A stretch of 64,000 nt of DNA from Linnemannia schmuckeri. Its lineage: Eukaryota > Mortierellomycota > Mortierellomycetes > Mortierellales > Mortierellaceae. Location of the stretch: contig JANATG010000007.1 in the NCBI GenBank assembly GCA_029449235.1, forward strand, positions 1,798,001-1,862,000, given 5' to 3'. Below, piece by piece: positions 34,353 to 46,800 of the stretch (position 1 is its first letter; every line of letters starts with the position of its first letter). The notes under the pieces are model-generated. The model did not search any database. It saw only the letters and a list, made by a program, of their open reading frames with translations, and was not told the DNA's origin. The position numbers and the translations under genes were made by a program.

Positions 34353-36012
34353 TTAGGCCTTGTTGGAGGCAATCTTCTCGACCTGGCTGATGGACTCGTC
34401 GAGGATCTTGGCCTGGAGCTTGGGGTCCAAGAGATCGGCCTTGATCTTCTCGATCATGTAGGCGGCCAACTTGGACTGCTCGCGCTCACGGACGGAGGTC
34501 TCGTAGCGGACCCAGGAGTCAAGGACAGACTTGACCTCGGCAGTCATGGCTGTCTTCTGCTTGAGCTCGAAGGCCTCAGCCTCGAGCTTGGCGGTCTCCT
34601 TGGAAAGAGCGTAGAGGGCCTTGGTGACCTCAACAACATCCTTCATCTGACCGACCTGGTCAATGCGGTCCTCAACGGCAGCCTTGTGATCGACGCGGGC
34701 CTTCTCGAGAACGGAGCGGATCTTGTTGATGTGGACATCAGCCCACTCGTTGAAGGGCTCGCGGGCAGCCTTGACAATACCACCGAAGGTGGCAGCGAAA
34801 GCCAAGAGGACCAAAGACTCCTCGTTGAAGACGTAGATCTCCTTGGAGATCAAGTAGGTGGCGGCACCAGCAATGGCGGTGACATATCCAGTCTTGGAGA
34901 TCAAAGAGTTGCCGGGGAGGGAGTCAATGATGCTCTGGGCCTTGGACTCGGGGGAGACCTGCTTCTCTGTTTTTTTTGTTGTTCGTTATAAGACGGGGAT
35001 TGGCGGTTGGAAGAATGCGCATATAAGGGGAGGATAAATGTCGAAACGATTTTGTCAATATTCAAATTGATCAACTGCAATTGGGCTGTCCAATGATAAC
35101 TGTATCCAGGTTGGTGGTGGCATAATGACTCTAATTCTCCTAATTCCAGGTACTACGTTTGTCCATGGTATCACCGGATTTTTCTTTGGCGATGTATGTA
35201 TTGCATTGGCTGACGAAGAGAGCACTGTCGATATATTGGTACATCCTGGCTTCCTGAGGCTGCGATCCATATTTCCAGATATCTCAAGATCCAGGCTGTA
35301 ACAGATGAAGGGAAGACGAAAGGATGGAGCTGCTTGCTAACCTTCAGTGGAGGTGGCCATGTGGCGGATGCTGTTGACATGGATATGAACGACTAGGGTT
35401 AGCAAATTGACGTCACTATCAAATACATAAACCGATCTGATCACGTCTACAAGTTGACTGGAAGGAGATGGAGGGGGTTACTTACGCAACGGAGGCAGTG
35501 GAGCGCTGGGCAGCGAGCATGGGGCGCACGGCGGCGACTATTATAGGAGCGATATGATTGAAAAGTCATCGTTAGCGCGCTGGAAGCTTGATTGAAAAGT
35601 ATGGGGATGTGTCTGAGCGCGATGAAAAGTTGATCGTAAAGGAGTGAGGTAGATGGATCGTGATCGTGATCGACACAAGGTTAACAGGAAGTGTGAAAGT
35701 AAGTATGTGTATGTAGTGTGTTTATCGTGGAGAGGGGTTGGAGGGGTAGTGAAGCCAAGTTAAAGGTTCGATGGCGTTGTTGAAAGGGGAGGGGGGTCGA
35801 GTATGCATTGGTGGTTGCGATTGAGGTGGAGTGGAGTGAAGCCGAATCAACCCGCTGAACAGGCAGAGAAGAGAGTGAGAGGTGGTGGATCGTGCCAGTT
35901 GTGAATGTTGAGTGAAGAGTTAAAGAGTGTCAATCGTGGTGGGGGTAGGAGTGATGTGAAGTGGTGGTGGTGTTTTACCCGAGGAGCTCTTGGTCAAAAG
36001 TCTAAGGGCCAT
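34353..36012 (-). CDS. ATP4: Mitochondrial F1Fo ATP synthase subunit 4 (subunit b)
   Basis: Subunit b/Atp4 forms the peripheral stalk that holds the F1 head against rotation. The main exon encodes the membrane hairpin (TGYVTAIAGAATYLISKEIY, LVLLAFAATFGGIVKAAREP) and the long stalk helix (EWADVHINKIRSVLEKARVD), ending KIASNKA. Upstream small exons encode the import leader: MALRLLTKSSSG from 36012, then AAVRPMLAAQRSTASVA near 35535-35485, SIRHMATSTE near 35360, and KQVSPESKAQSIIDSLPGNS before the hairpin. This matches the family's typical start. The 5' introns are unusually long for the window (about 370-430 bases). The antisense frame over the main exon is a shadow. Confidence 0.93.
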
Positions 36013-36502
36013 GGCGAAAGGGAGAGGATGTGTGATGGGGAGTGAGTGGAGAGAAGGAGAGGGAAGAGTGTGTCAAGGACTATTCAGGGCGGGAAGGGAA
36101 GGGTCGCTTGCTCGCTAAGAGAGGCTGGCTGGTGGCTGGCAGCACAGAAAATTCGCGCATGGGAGTTGCACGCCCGTTCGGAACAAGACCAACACAAAAC
36201 AAAATCAAATCAAAATCATCACCGATTTATCCTGCTTCGCAATTACTGCAGTCATTTCCGAGAACCCATAGTTTACAATTCAGCAGTCACCGTGCCCCCC
36301 AGGGAATCGTAAACACATAATAGTTGCCTCGGACTCGAGCTATACACACCTTCAGGAACCTCCGCTTTGCCTCACTCTCTAGCAACAGGTCGCATTCAAC
36401 CTCTCTTTCTCGGGACACCTCCATCGGATTCGCCTGCAGGATACTCTCACGACCCACGCCACTCCCTACTCTCGCTCCACACACACAAACACCATTCACA
36501 GC
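36013..36502. other. Divergent promoter region of ATP4 and MRPS29
   Basis: No conserved coding content. It lies between two nuclear genes for mitochondrial proteins transcribed away from each other. The right part is C/T-rich with CACA runs just before the MRPS29 ATG. Confidence 0.55.
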
Positions 36503-38670
36503 ATGGCACACAGATTCCTTGCATCGACACTCCTCCTCTCCAGGACCTCGCTCTCCCTGACGGCACGTGCCAGGGCTACTGTTCCAGCCCAGTATGCCAA
36601 CTATGTCACTGCCTCCGCGGTCGTCATGGCCGGTGGAAAGGCCAAGAAAGGTACCACCTCGAGGCCTTTCAAAAACTGCATGGATTGGATAAGGAACATA
36701 AGATCACCGCAAACCTCAGTACTGACCTAAATGGATCCGATCTGTCAAATATCATTAGCCGCACCCAAGGTCAAGGCACAGTCCAACTCGTTCCGCAAAA
36801 AAAAGGCTGCCGATGACGACAAGGGCGAGGTATGGTTTTTCGATTCGCAAGCAGGACGCGATGAATATTTTTCACTCAGTAAGACAATCAATCAACCGAT
36901 CCAGGGACACAGGGACGCGCCAAAATCTAACTTTCACGACACATGGGGTCGGATATCTCACATCTATTTTTTGAACTACTACTAGTCTGGATCAGGAGGT
37001 GCCACTCGTTTGAACGAGAAGTACTATAAGCCCTCGGTTCCCGTCAAAGTCGAGGAGTTCCTTCCTGTAAGTCAATCTTTAGACGTTCTGAAGCTGGGAT
37101 TAGTCATTGATCATGACTGTGTACTCATATACTAACCTCTGTCCCATCTCCTATAGTCGACCGCCACAAAGGAGCATGTTGGCCAGGTCCTTGGATTCCC
37201 CTCCACAGTCGTCCCCGCATTGGCACAAACCGCTTACCCTACTCTCTTGAGCGAACAGGTATTGTACACCAGGGAAACGATGAGATTGGACATGAATTTG
37301 ATCAGAGCTTTACATCGACACAAAAGATCGCAATCTCACTGGTTTTTGTACATTGCATTTTTATATCCAAACTAGTTCGAGTTGATTAAGCCTGCTGCTT
37401 TGGTCGTTCGTGAGTCGACTGTCAGCTTTTTGGAGAAGGTCGATAAGGCCATGAAGACCCCATCATCACAGAGCAGGATCGTTCTCACTGGAGAGGCTGG
37501 ATCTGGAAAGAGTGCTCTGCTTTTGCAGACTGTCAGCCACTGTCTTTCTGCTGGATGGATCGTCATCTACGTTCCCAAAGGTATGTTCTGGAAGCATTCA
37601 GATCAAGTGCAGCACTCAGAAACAACAAGTGCGACAAGGAAGCATGCATAATGTCACTCACGTCCGTTCATATCGTCAATTTATATCAATCATAGCTACT
37701 ACATGGATGAACAGCTCTTTCGCATACAACAAGGTCGCCAACACAACCTCCTTTGTTCAGCCTTTGCTCGCCTCCAACCTTGTTGGACAGATCCAAAACG
37801 TCAACAAGTCCGTTTTGGACAAGATCACCACCTCAGAGACTGCAATGGTTGGTCGTCACGAGGTTGAAAAGGGTACCAAGTTGAGCGCGCTCCTCGAGGT
37901 CGGAGTCAAGGATCAGTTTGCTGCTCAGGATGTCATGGAGGTTTTCATGAAGGAGATCGGCGCCCAGAAGGAGTATGTCTATCGTACACGAACCCATTTT
38001 TTTTTATATGAATGAACCATGTCCACTGCAATTCTTCGATTTACAGTTCACTAACCGCACTCTCATATTTTATAATAGTATTCCCACTTTGGTCGCAGTG
38101 GACGAGGTCAACAGCTTCTTCCGCCCCACACAATACTTGAGCCAGGACGGCAAGGAGCTCGACCCTGAGCACTTGAAATTGTCTAAGCTCTTCTTGAACT
38201 ATATCTCTGGCAAGAGCACCTTCAAGCACGGAGCCATTGTTGCTGCCACGAGCGACACTCTTTTGGCCAACAAGAGCGAGGTCCTGGATGTCACCCTTGG
38301 CGTTAAGGAGGTTTCACCTTACAAGCGTTTGTCCCAGACCATTTTGCCCTGGACCCAGGGTTTGACCTCTGTCGAGGTACCGAACTACACGCGGGAGGAG
38401 GCCAAGGGCGTCTTTGATTACTATAAGAAAGCCAACGTCTTCTTCGATGGTATGTCCATTGATGATCCTTTTTTTATATTGGCTGCTTTGTTATTGAGTT
38501 GTTGAAAGTACGGATGGGTAATGTTCGTTACTTGACTAACCAATTGATGCGTGTTATTCTTTGGCGTTCCTTATTTTACAGCTGCATCAGAACCTCTTTT
38601 CCTTAACAAGTTCATCACCTCGAACGGCAACCCTCGTAAATTCTTCACTGCTTGCGCAAAGGGCATTTAA
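36503..38670 (+). CDS. RSM23: Mitochondrial ribosomal protein S29 (DAP3/Rsm23)
   Basis: mS29/DAP3 is the GTP-binding protein in the head of the mitochondrial small subunit. The N-terminus MAHRFLASTLLLSRTSLSLT is a matrix import leader. The P-loop is RIVLTGEAGSGKSALLLQ, the Walker B region PTLVAVDEVNSFF, and the family blocks PWTQGLTSVEVPNYTREEA and GNPRKFFTACAKGI lie at the C-terminus. Introns lie near 36651-36761, 36831-36987, 37067-37156, 37260-37376, 37581-37694, 37975-38079 and 38450-38581. All joins I traced are in frame. The G22 run in its 3' UTR is listed separately. Confidence 0.93.
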
Positions 38671-38703
38671 GTAATAGCATTCATGAGTTAGAGTAGAGAG
38701 AGA

Positions 38704-38725
38704 GGGGGGGGGGGGGGGGGGGGGG
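38704..38725. repeat. G22 homopolymer
   Basis: Twenty-two consecutive G directly after an AGAG run, about 34 bases beyond the MRPS29 stop codon, probably in its 3' UTR. Such a run could form a G-quadruplex in RNA. Confidence 0.9.
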
Positions 38726-38957
38726 AGGAGAATGAGATATGTATACATAGAGTCGAATCATTAGCATTGGTTAACAACACCTAAAAAAATAGTTCTAACA
38801 TGTAACTTCAAAGCTCTTCTGCTCGCACGTGTGCATAGACGAAAAGTAAAATGTGAACATTAGAGACCTTTTTTTTCATGGCGATTTTTTTAATTCGCAT
38901 GCCGTAGAAAGAGGGGAGGTGGCGAAAGAATTCTCAGGGCTATCCGTCCGCACTTTT

Positions 38958-41102
38958 TTATAAGTCGAAAACAACGTCCGGACGCATCTTCTTGATAAAC
39001 CCATGAATGTTTTGTGTCTGGTTCCGGCGATCGTTTGTTTGGCGGATGGTGAATCGTTCCAGGCAAGGCCATCGAACTAGATTGTTGACGGGCTCTATTC
39101 GGCCGCTGTAACTGTGCGATCGGCTATGGTAGCTGTGGTGGCGGTAATTGCTCCTACTGCTTGATCTTGAGCCGTTTGAGAGGGTTCGCTGGTGGTGTTG
39201 ATGCTGGCTCTGGTTCAGGTTCGGATTGGGTGTGGGTCGGGAGGCAGAGCCGAGTGTAGTCAAAGACGGAGAGGAAGGTGATGATAGAATGGATGGAGTG
39301 GGGATCAGGCCCAGGAGCTCTAGCCGCTGTTGATCAACATGCCTGCTATCCCTGCAACCCAGCCATTCATAGCGAGACCGGAAGCTCCTCTGGACACGAG
39401 AGTCGTTCAGAGACATCTTGTCAGCGAGGCGTTGAAGGACTGTCGGCTCGTTGTCCATCCATCCAAAGTCCCAGAGGTTCAGGATGGTCAGAGTCGTGGT
39501 CTTGATCTCCAGTGTCCTGAGATCGTCCAGTTCACTGAGGAGACAAAGCCCGCCGTCCAACGAACAGTCAATGGCGTCTCGACAGAGCTTGAGGTGCTGA
39601 AGTCGTGGGCAGACTTGGGAGACGTAGCCAAAGATTATCCTTGAGGACTCAGCGAGGTTACGGGCTGCATTGTCCTGGGTGTCGAAGGAGATGTTGAGCG
39701 AGATGAGATCACGGCAGGCCCAAATCTTGTCGGGGGTGATAAGGGTTGTCAGAAGTGGAGCATTGATAGCTGTGAGTTGAGTAACGGGTGTCGGGGGAAT
39801 CGTGGCTTTGAGGTTCAAGAGCCGATCGTCCAGGTTTACATAGGGTGCGTCCAATTGCTTCAGGTGCCGTGCAGCTGTGCTGCAGAGATACCGATGGAGA
39901 CTCTCAGAAAGCTCCACATTGTTATCGGAAATTCCCTCGATCTTCAGCGATGTCAGCACACTGGTGTAACCCTGGATGATGGTGACGAGCTCAGGGCAGA
40001 TGGTTTGTGCAGGGAGTCCCAGAGATCGCAAGTTGGTGAAGAGCGACATGGGGGAGACCATCGCTCGTTGTCCTTGGTTGGCGGAGCAGTGAAAGTGTCT
40101 GAGGTTCGGGCACGACTCGCCAATGGTTGTTATCAATCGCTGCTTGTCAATCCGTTCTACTGCTGTCGCTGTTGCTGTCGTCAATTCTGTTGGTGTTGTG
40201 GTCGTTGTCGCATTTGTTCCGGGGATGGACAGTGGTGGATCAATGAGGTCAATGAGCGATAGGGACTTGAGCTTAGGACAGCTGGAGACAGTGGTTTCGA
40301 TCGAATCCTGAGATATGCACACCATATAAAGCGACAACGCATCGAGCTTGTATGAACCTTGTAACTCGCCAGCCTCCAGTACTTGGACCCGTCGTGGACG
40401 CAATGAAGAACCTGAGTGAATATCAAGAGTTCGTAACCTAGGACTATTATCGAGAAGGAGTGCGATGGTGTAACTCGAAGAGCCGACAGACTGCAAGTGG
40501 AGGGTAGTCAAGGATATCATGTAGGGGAGCAATGGTGCAATCCGCATTTGTATGTTGACAGGTCCACTGATCGTCAGTGATTGAAGGCACGCCGTCTGAC
40601 CGGTCTCGACGCGGTCCTTGAGTCGACTCCATGCAACCTGGACATTGGGCGTGTTGTCATAGTCCTTCTGCCTCAACAAATAAGTCAACGAATCAACCCC
40701 TCCAAGGCCCCGGAGGACATGGTATTGGTTGGCCGGGACTGGATTCTCCTGCCAGACCGTCTGAACTCGAAGGAGTCGCCTACTAGCCGCATACCATTGT
40801 TTGCAGACCAGTCGCGTTGAAAGCCTGTCCTGTAGACTTAAGAAGGTGAGGACCCGTTCCAGTACTTCGGGAACGTCGAACATCGAAGTATGTCGGGAAG
40901 ACAGTCCACCAGGAGAGAGAAGGGCCTTTTGTGGAAGTTTTTGAGGGGGCTGTAGGTTTTGGAAGGGAGGGTAACAGTGATTCTGGAAACCGTTATAAAT
41001 CCTTGGAGTCGAGTAAGGGTGGTCCAGGGCTGTCGTCCAGGAACGGGAATGGGTCGAGTGGTCACCGTGGGACTTTGACAGGGCCTGAATGAGCCAAGGC
41101 AT
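38958..41102 (-). CDS. F-box/LRR protein, intronless
   Basis: An F-box lies near residue 75 (FDVPEVLERVLTFLSLQDRL, then LVCKQWYAASRRLL), the Skp1-binding module of SCF ubiquitin ligases. It is followed by about 400 residues of leucine-rich repeat-like sequence (MISLTTLHLQSVGSSSYTIA, SPRLRTLDIHSGSS, CPKLKSLSLIDLID, CPRLQHLKLCRDAI). A Ser/Arg/His-rich tail then ends RPDVVFDL. I choose the ATG at 41102, which sits in CCACCACCATGCC, giving 714 residues; an in-frame ATG at 41231 would add 43 residues of low-complexity sequence. The substrate is unknown. It belongs to the wide F-box families of early-diverging fungi, but does not share the C-terminal block of the 52411 gene and the two pseudogenes. 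Confidence 0.88.
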   Translation of the reverse strand: MPWLIQALSKSHGDHSTHSRSWTTALDHPYSTPRIYNGFQNHCYPPFQNLQPPQKLPQKALLSPGGLSSRHTSMFDVPEVLERVLTFLSLQDRLSTRLVCKQWYAASRRLLRVQTVWQENPVPANQYHVLRGLGGVDSLTYLLRQKDYDNTPNVQVAWSRLKDRVETGQTACLQSLTISGPVNIQMRIAPLLPYMISLTTLHLQSVGSSSYTIALLLDNSPRLRTLDIHSGSSLRPRRVQVLEAGELQGSYKLDALSLYMVCISQDSIETTVSSCPKLKSLSLIDLIDPPLSIPGTNATTTTTPTELTTATATAVERIDKQRLITTIGESCPNLRHFHCSANQGQRAMVSPMSLFTNLRSLGLPAQTICPELVTIIQGYTSVLTSLKIEGISDNNVELSESLHRYLCSTAARHLKQLDAPYVNLDDRLLNLKATIPPTPVTQLTAINAPLLTTLITPDKIWACRDLISLNISFDTQDNAARNLAESSRIIFGYVSQVCPRLQHLKLCRDAIDCSLDGGLCLLSELDDLRTLEIKTTTLTILNLWDFGWMDNEPTVLQRLADKMSLNDSRVQRSFRSRYEWLGCRDSRHVDQQRLELLGLIPTPSILSSPSSPSLTTLGSASRPTPNPNLNQSQHQHHQRTLSNGSRSSSRSNYRHHSYHSRSHSYSGRIEPVNNLVRWPCLERFTIRQTNDRRNQTQNIHGFIKKMRPDVVFDL

Positions 41103-43879
41103 GGTGGTGGAAGAGTGGGAGGAGGGATGCGAATGGAGAGGACGAATGCCAATGAGGCTCCACACAAGGGAAGGAGGGGGAAGGGAGTGAAGGAATGGAG
41201 CGTGAGGGAGCAGACGACAGCGAATAAACAAACAAAGGCAACAAGAAGGAAAAAAAGACGCACTGATCGATGTTTATAGCAACAATAACAAGCAATGTAA
41301 GCGTAAAGAAGGCGGAGGAAAGAGAGCGTCGACTTTTCAATTTTCCCACCTCTCCCTCTTCTCTCACTCCCGTTCTTTCCTTCCCTTTCGGTTCTGCATA
41401 GGGCCCTTGCCCACGGATGCAAAGTACGAAAAAAGACCTGGATGAGGGTCACTTGCAGCAACGTTTTTTTTCTTGTCGCCCTCTGCTTCCGCTCCGTGTA
41501 AAATAGAGTAAGCTGGGCGCTCTTGTGGAACGGGCCATAGTTTTACCCCATGACGCCCATATTTCATTGAGCAAGGTTCAATGCGCGCCCTTCTTTTTTT
41601 CTTTTGTTTGTCAATCTTTCAGATGGACCGAGACGAAGAATTGAAAAATGACGACAGAAATCGGAAGTAGAAGAATTGGTTGACTGAATAGGGTTGATAC
41701 ATAGCTTGACTCTGCATTAGTGCGAATACGAAGTCGATCATTTATAAGTGACCAGAGGTCCCAGTCTGGTTTCAGACCTCTAGCAACTATCAACCTAGCA
41801 CAGCTCATTCCCCTGCCCTCGTGATTTTCTTTCTTCCTTCGTGCCTGTCTTTTCTAGGCTGCACGTATCATCCATCCTACGCGATATTCCTTTCCCTCGT
41901 AAGACCACATTTGATGATGAGAGACATTCACTATTACCATCAGTGATGCTTCTGAGACCAAGAAGCTTTGATTAATGTGCTACACAGCCTCGTACACGCC
42001 TACGAAAAATAATAAAGATAAAAAAGGACCGTCTTATTTGACTGTTTTCGCCCTTAGTCTTTTTCTCTCATCAATAGACCTGAGCGAAAGTACAAAGGCA
42101 TGCCTGGTCTGCTGGGTTAAGCGGATTCTCTTTTGTTCAGTGGTGATTTTCAGGAGTGACAAGAGAGGTCTATCTTTCCTTCCGTCTCGCACAGACCTAA
42201 CTGTCTATCTACATTCAACGGAGACACTTTCCCTCATTCGGTACTGTAAACCTGGGATACCCAATTGTGCTGACTCTTCAACCGTCAGTTTCTCTTTATT
42301 GTTGGACGCATTAAGACACGCATAAGAAATGGAGAAGACAAACGTACGCGGAAGGTGGGTTTGGTATGTGTCTGTATCATTGTTGAGGCACCAGATAGAC
42401 ATCGATATAGCTTTAACACGAAACGCCCAACTCAATTCACAAGGTTTTTGTACTTCACAAGCGAGGGGCGAGGGGAATAACGAAGGCATTTGTTGCTAAT
42501 GTTTGTAAACAAAAAAACTAGCCCCAATGAAAACAATGGAGAAGAAAATAGCAAGGATAAAATATGACTTGCGCTTGTGCCTTTCGCTGTGAGCTGTCCA
42601 GTCAGTCACACCTGTAGATGGATACAATAATAGGCATTTGTTTTTGTGTGACGCAAAGAGTTTAGAGTAAAATGGCGCCCTCTGAAGGGAGGTTGAAAGA
42701 AAGAACGGTGCGTTAAGAGATACTCTCATATACATCTGTCAGCCCCATTGACACTTCTTTGTTCTAGTGACTAATGACCGAGGGAAGCGAAAAACAAATA
42801 CATCAAACACACATAATGGGAACACAAAAAAACAAAACAAACCCACGACAACAGTAAAAAACAAGGAAAAAATGCAGCGAGGTGTACGCCGCCTATTGGC
42901 GCATTACCGTGTAGCCTTAAGTTCATGTAGTGTTTAGGCATGAACATGCTTTTTTAGAGGGGTACTTTATCCAAGATAAAAAAGGACGTACTAAATGAGT
43001 GAGCGAGATGTAAAAAAATAAAGGCATGAGCCGAGCATGAATGAATCGCTATACCATAGCATTCATTGCCACGAGCCAACCAGGCTGGATGCCTTTCTTA
43101 CTTTGCTTCTTCTTTCCTTCATCCTTTTCCTTCTTCCTTCATCCATAACTGTCTGCTGATAGAGTGTGCCTGTTGGGAGAAAAAGTACCTCTCGTTCGTT
43201 AATTCAACTGCCTATTAGCCAGCCAGCCAGCAAACAAGCCCGTCAACCAGTGAGCCGTGAATGAAAAGAGAAGGCATGTAGAAGGATAAGGTTGAACAAC
43301 AATAACAAGTCCAAGACCAGTGCTCTCAGTGCTCCTCCCCCTGTAGAGCAGAGCGGACCATTCAATCCATCGAAAGAACAGCAGGAAGGAAGAGAAGAGA
43401 AGAAAGATAAAAAAGAAAATAAAAAAAGAACAAGGCATATTATGTAGTGTTGGGTCGCCAGGTTTGAGCAGTAACGATAATAAAAAATAAGGAGCCAGAG
43501 GGACGACAACCGAGAAAGAACAGGAAGAGTGAGCAGCCAGCCAGTCAGGAAGAATAGATTGTCATCTCAATTTTCCTTCACTTCCTCTTCCTCTCCTCCC
43601 CTGGCTGCTCTTATTATTATTGTTTTTTCTCACTCCACTCCTTTTCTTCTCTTCTTTTTTCTTTTACCTTCTCTTGGTTCCTGTTGCCCTTCTGCCCCTT
43701 CCATCCACCCTCGACTCTCACTCACACCCAGTCTTCCATCAACCTTCCAACTCTTCTCATTCCATCTCTGCAACTCACTCCTCCCCTTTTTTCTCCATCA
43801 CCCATCCCTCTCTTCTCCCTTTCCTTTGTTATTGCCTTCAGTCTGGAAATAGACGCTTACTCAGTCGCACCACATACCA
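41103..43879. other. Long gene-poor stretch
   Basis: The F-box gene's 5' flank and the MIT gene's 5' flank take up the ends. The right end (43560-43850) is strongly C/T-rich. I find no supported gene, tRNA or transposon. Two minus-strand stretches look faintly protein-like. One is 42640-42496, reading TDWTAHSERHKRKSYF then a hydrophobic helix after a good-looking acceptor. The other is around 42310-42240, reading KLTVEESAQLGIPGLQYRM. I could not link either to an ATG exon. Confidence 0.45.
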
Positions 43880-46800
43880 ATGACACCAGCACCCTCCTCT
43901 TCAAGGAACAGGAGGTCTGCTACTCTTGCCAATATCTCTACTTCTGCAGGACCTCCTCCACCACCTCCTGCTGGGCACCCAGGAACCTACACCCACGAAA
44001 CCCTCGGCCGTAGTCAGACTGTCAGCAACCACTCGCCTCATTCCTCATTCTCATCACACTCTGGTCCCATCAACAACAACTACTCGACCGCACCTTCTTC
44101 CTACGCCCCACCCCGGGCATCGTTTTCTTCGTCGTCTCGTGCGAGCCCCGTGGGTGCTCCTCCTGGACGATCGGGTCGGGACAGAGACCAAGAGGCATGG
44201 AACGATAGTGCGTGGAGGAGTATTTTCGATGCAGCACTTGTCAAGGCCCAACAGGCGGTTCAGTTGGATGAGCTCCAGGAGACAACCTTGGCGGCAAATC
44301 TTTATGCACAGGCAGCCAACGATCTCGGCCGTGTCATCCCCATGTGTTCGAGCGAAAAGAAGAAACAGTCTATGCTTGCCATCGTAAGTTTATTACTTAA
44401 CGTTTATTTTTGCCGGATCAATTCAGTATCTACAGAAGCAGAAATTCAGGGCGCGTGTACGACTGAAACAGCACCACTCAACACCTGCGATTAATTTCGC
44501 CCGACTGATTTTTGTGATCCTCGGTACCTGAATCCATCTTCAAACTCCCACATTTTTGCATAACACTGAATATATGTCACCCCTTGATCCACCGTTCGCC
44601 TTTCTAGCAAGCCATTTACCTCGACAGAGTCAATCAACTGAGAGAATCTGCCCTGGCCAAGAACGGTGGGTCGCACCCAGGGGCCTCTCCCGCTCATTCT
44701 GCAGCAACCAGCGAAAGCAACGACGGCCACAACAACTATCGCTACTCTGTCAGCAACCGCAATATGGGCTACGCCGATGATCAATACCAACCCCAGCAGT
44801 ATCAATCCCAGCAGTATCAACCTCATGTCCAGCAGCAGCAACAGCAGCAGCAACAACACCAACAGCAGAGGTACCAACTACCAATGCAGCAGCAACAGCA
44901 CCCCTACCAATCGCCTGTCCTATCACCTGTTCAGCATTATCAAGTACCACAGCTTCAACAACTGCAGCACCAAGAACCACCACCACAGCCGCAGCAACAG
45001 CAAAGCTCAGGACTTCGACTCTTTGGCAAGAAGCGGTCCAAAACGCAGCCCTCTGTATCACAGCCGCCTCCAGAATTCGCCCAACAGCTCCAAAATCAAG
45101 GCCATGACTACAACAACTTTAATCACAACAATAATTTCAACAACAACAGCAATGGCTACGGCTACGGCGACTATACTCAACCTGTCAACAACTACACAGT
45201 ACCTTTTGTTGCCCTTCCAAGAACTCCCAGTCCACCACCTGTCGCAGTACCATCTATTTTCATGGCGCAACCACTTACATCTACGTCAAGCAAAAACCAG
45301 CAGAACGACACCTCTGTTGCCGCCCCAGTGGCACCGCAGGAACAGCCCACCAAATCTTCCAAGTGGAGGCCGTTCGGCAAAAAGAAATCCAAATCGCTCT
45401 CCCATCCCGAAACCTCGACGGCCTTTACTCCTCCTCCCGAAATGACCCCAGCAGTCCCAGTATTTACACCACATATCGAGCCAGAACCAGTACCGGCACA
45501 GTACTTGCAACAACACCAGCAGTTCCATGAGCAACAACAGTTCCAACAGCAGCAAATCCATGAGCAGCAGTTCCACGAAGAGCAACAGTTCCATGAACAG
45601 CAGCAGCAGCAACAAGAAGTGAAGCATAAACAGCAGCAGCAGCAGCAGCAGCAGGATGAGGAAGCTGTCGAGTATCAAGAGGAGTTCAAGAATCCAGCTC
45701 AGGGAGACTGGTACGTTGAAACTGCAACCCCAGAGGAAGACTCTTATGAGTACGACGAGTTCGAGGACCCTGCTCATTATTTTGACGAGGAGGATGAGGA
45801 TGTCGATCCATACTACATTGCCGATACCAAAGGTCGTGCTAAAGCCTTTGAAGGCCAGGTAAGACTACATTTTTTCTTCTGCCTGCAGCTAACCTGCAAT
45901 GGAAGTTGGTATGACAACGTTACATATGGCACTTCTAACTCTAAATCGGTTGTTGTTGAATGTTTACAATAGGACACTGGTGTTGCGGGTAAGGACAAGG
46001 GCAAATCCAAAGACACTGGAATCGACGCCGAGCTCAAATCTCGCAAGCCCTTGACCCACAATTCCTCGTTATACTCGCAGGAGCAGAGCTTCTCTCCCAC
46101 ATTCGGTTTTACTCAGTCGCAACCGACTGCTGAAATCCAAGCGCAACCCATCAACCAAGAGTATCTTACTGAAGACCGTGAGGACAACAGCCACTTGACC
46201 AACGGTTCTCATCACCATATCCAGGGACAGCACTACCAGGAAACAAGCCAGTCCATTGCTCCCAGCCACGTCGAGGACGAGGAGATGGCCAAGTCGACAC
46301 TGGGATCTCTCGGAAAGAACATCGAGGTCGAGCCTGCAGCTGTTGGTGATGTTGTTATCGAAAAGCAAAAGACCAAGCGCACCTGGTATGGCAAGAAGAA
46401 GAAAGAGAAGGACCCCGAAAAGGAGAAGGAGAAGCAGCGACAGAAGGAATTAGACCGTCTGGATACGGTCGCACGACTTATGGACGATGCTCTCTTTGGC
46501 GCCTCGCCCAAGACCAAGCTCGAAAAGGATACGTTGAAGGAGAAGCCAAGCGTTGCCTCACTGGAGAAACCCGTCTCACACCACTCCAACGACCATGACG
46601 ATCGTTCTCATCCGATTGTCGAGTCTGTCACACCTGTCCTCCCAGAGGTTAACTTTTCAGAGTCCTATACCTCACAGCAGGAGAAAGATGAAGCTGTCGC
46701 GGTAGAGAAAGACGAGTCGAACGTCGAGGAGCCCTATACTCTCCCCGAGGTTTCCGAGCCTTATATTCTCCCCGAGATCCCCGAACCTGCTAACAGCGAG

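Noticed and set aside
41740..41815. A short inverted repeat (AGAGGTC...GACCTCT) considered as a tRNA or hairpin gene
   Set aside because: There is no T-loop or D-loop sequence and no cloverleaf can be drawn. The small hairpin (41752-41783) is of a size expected by chance.
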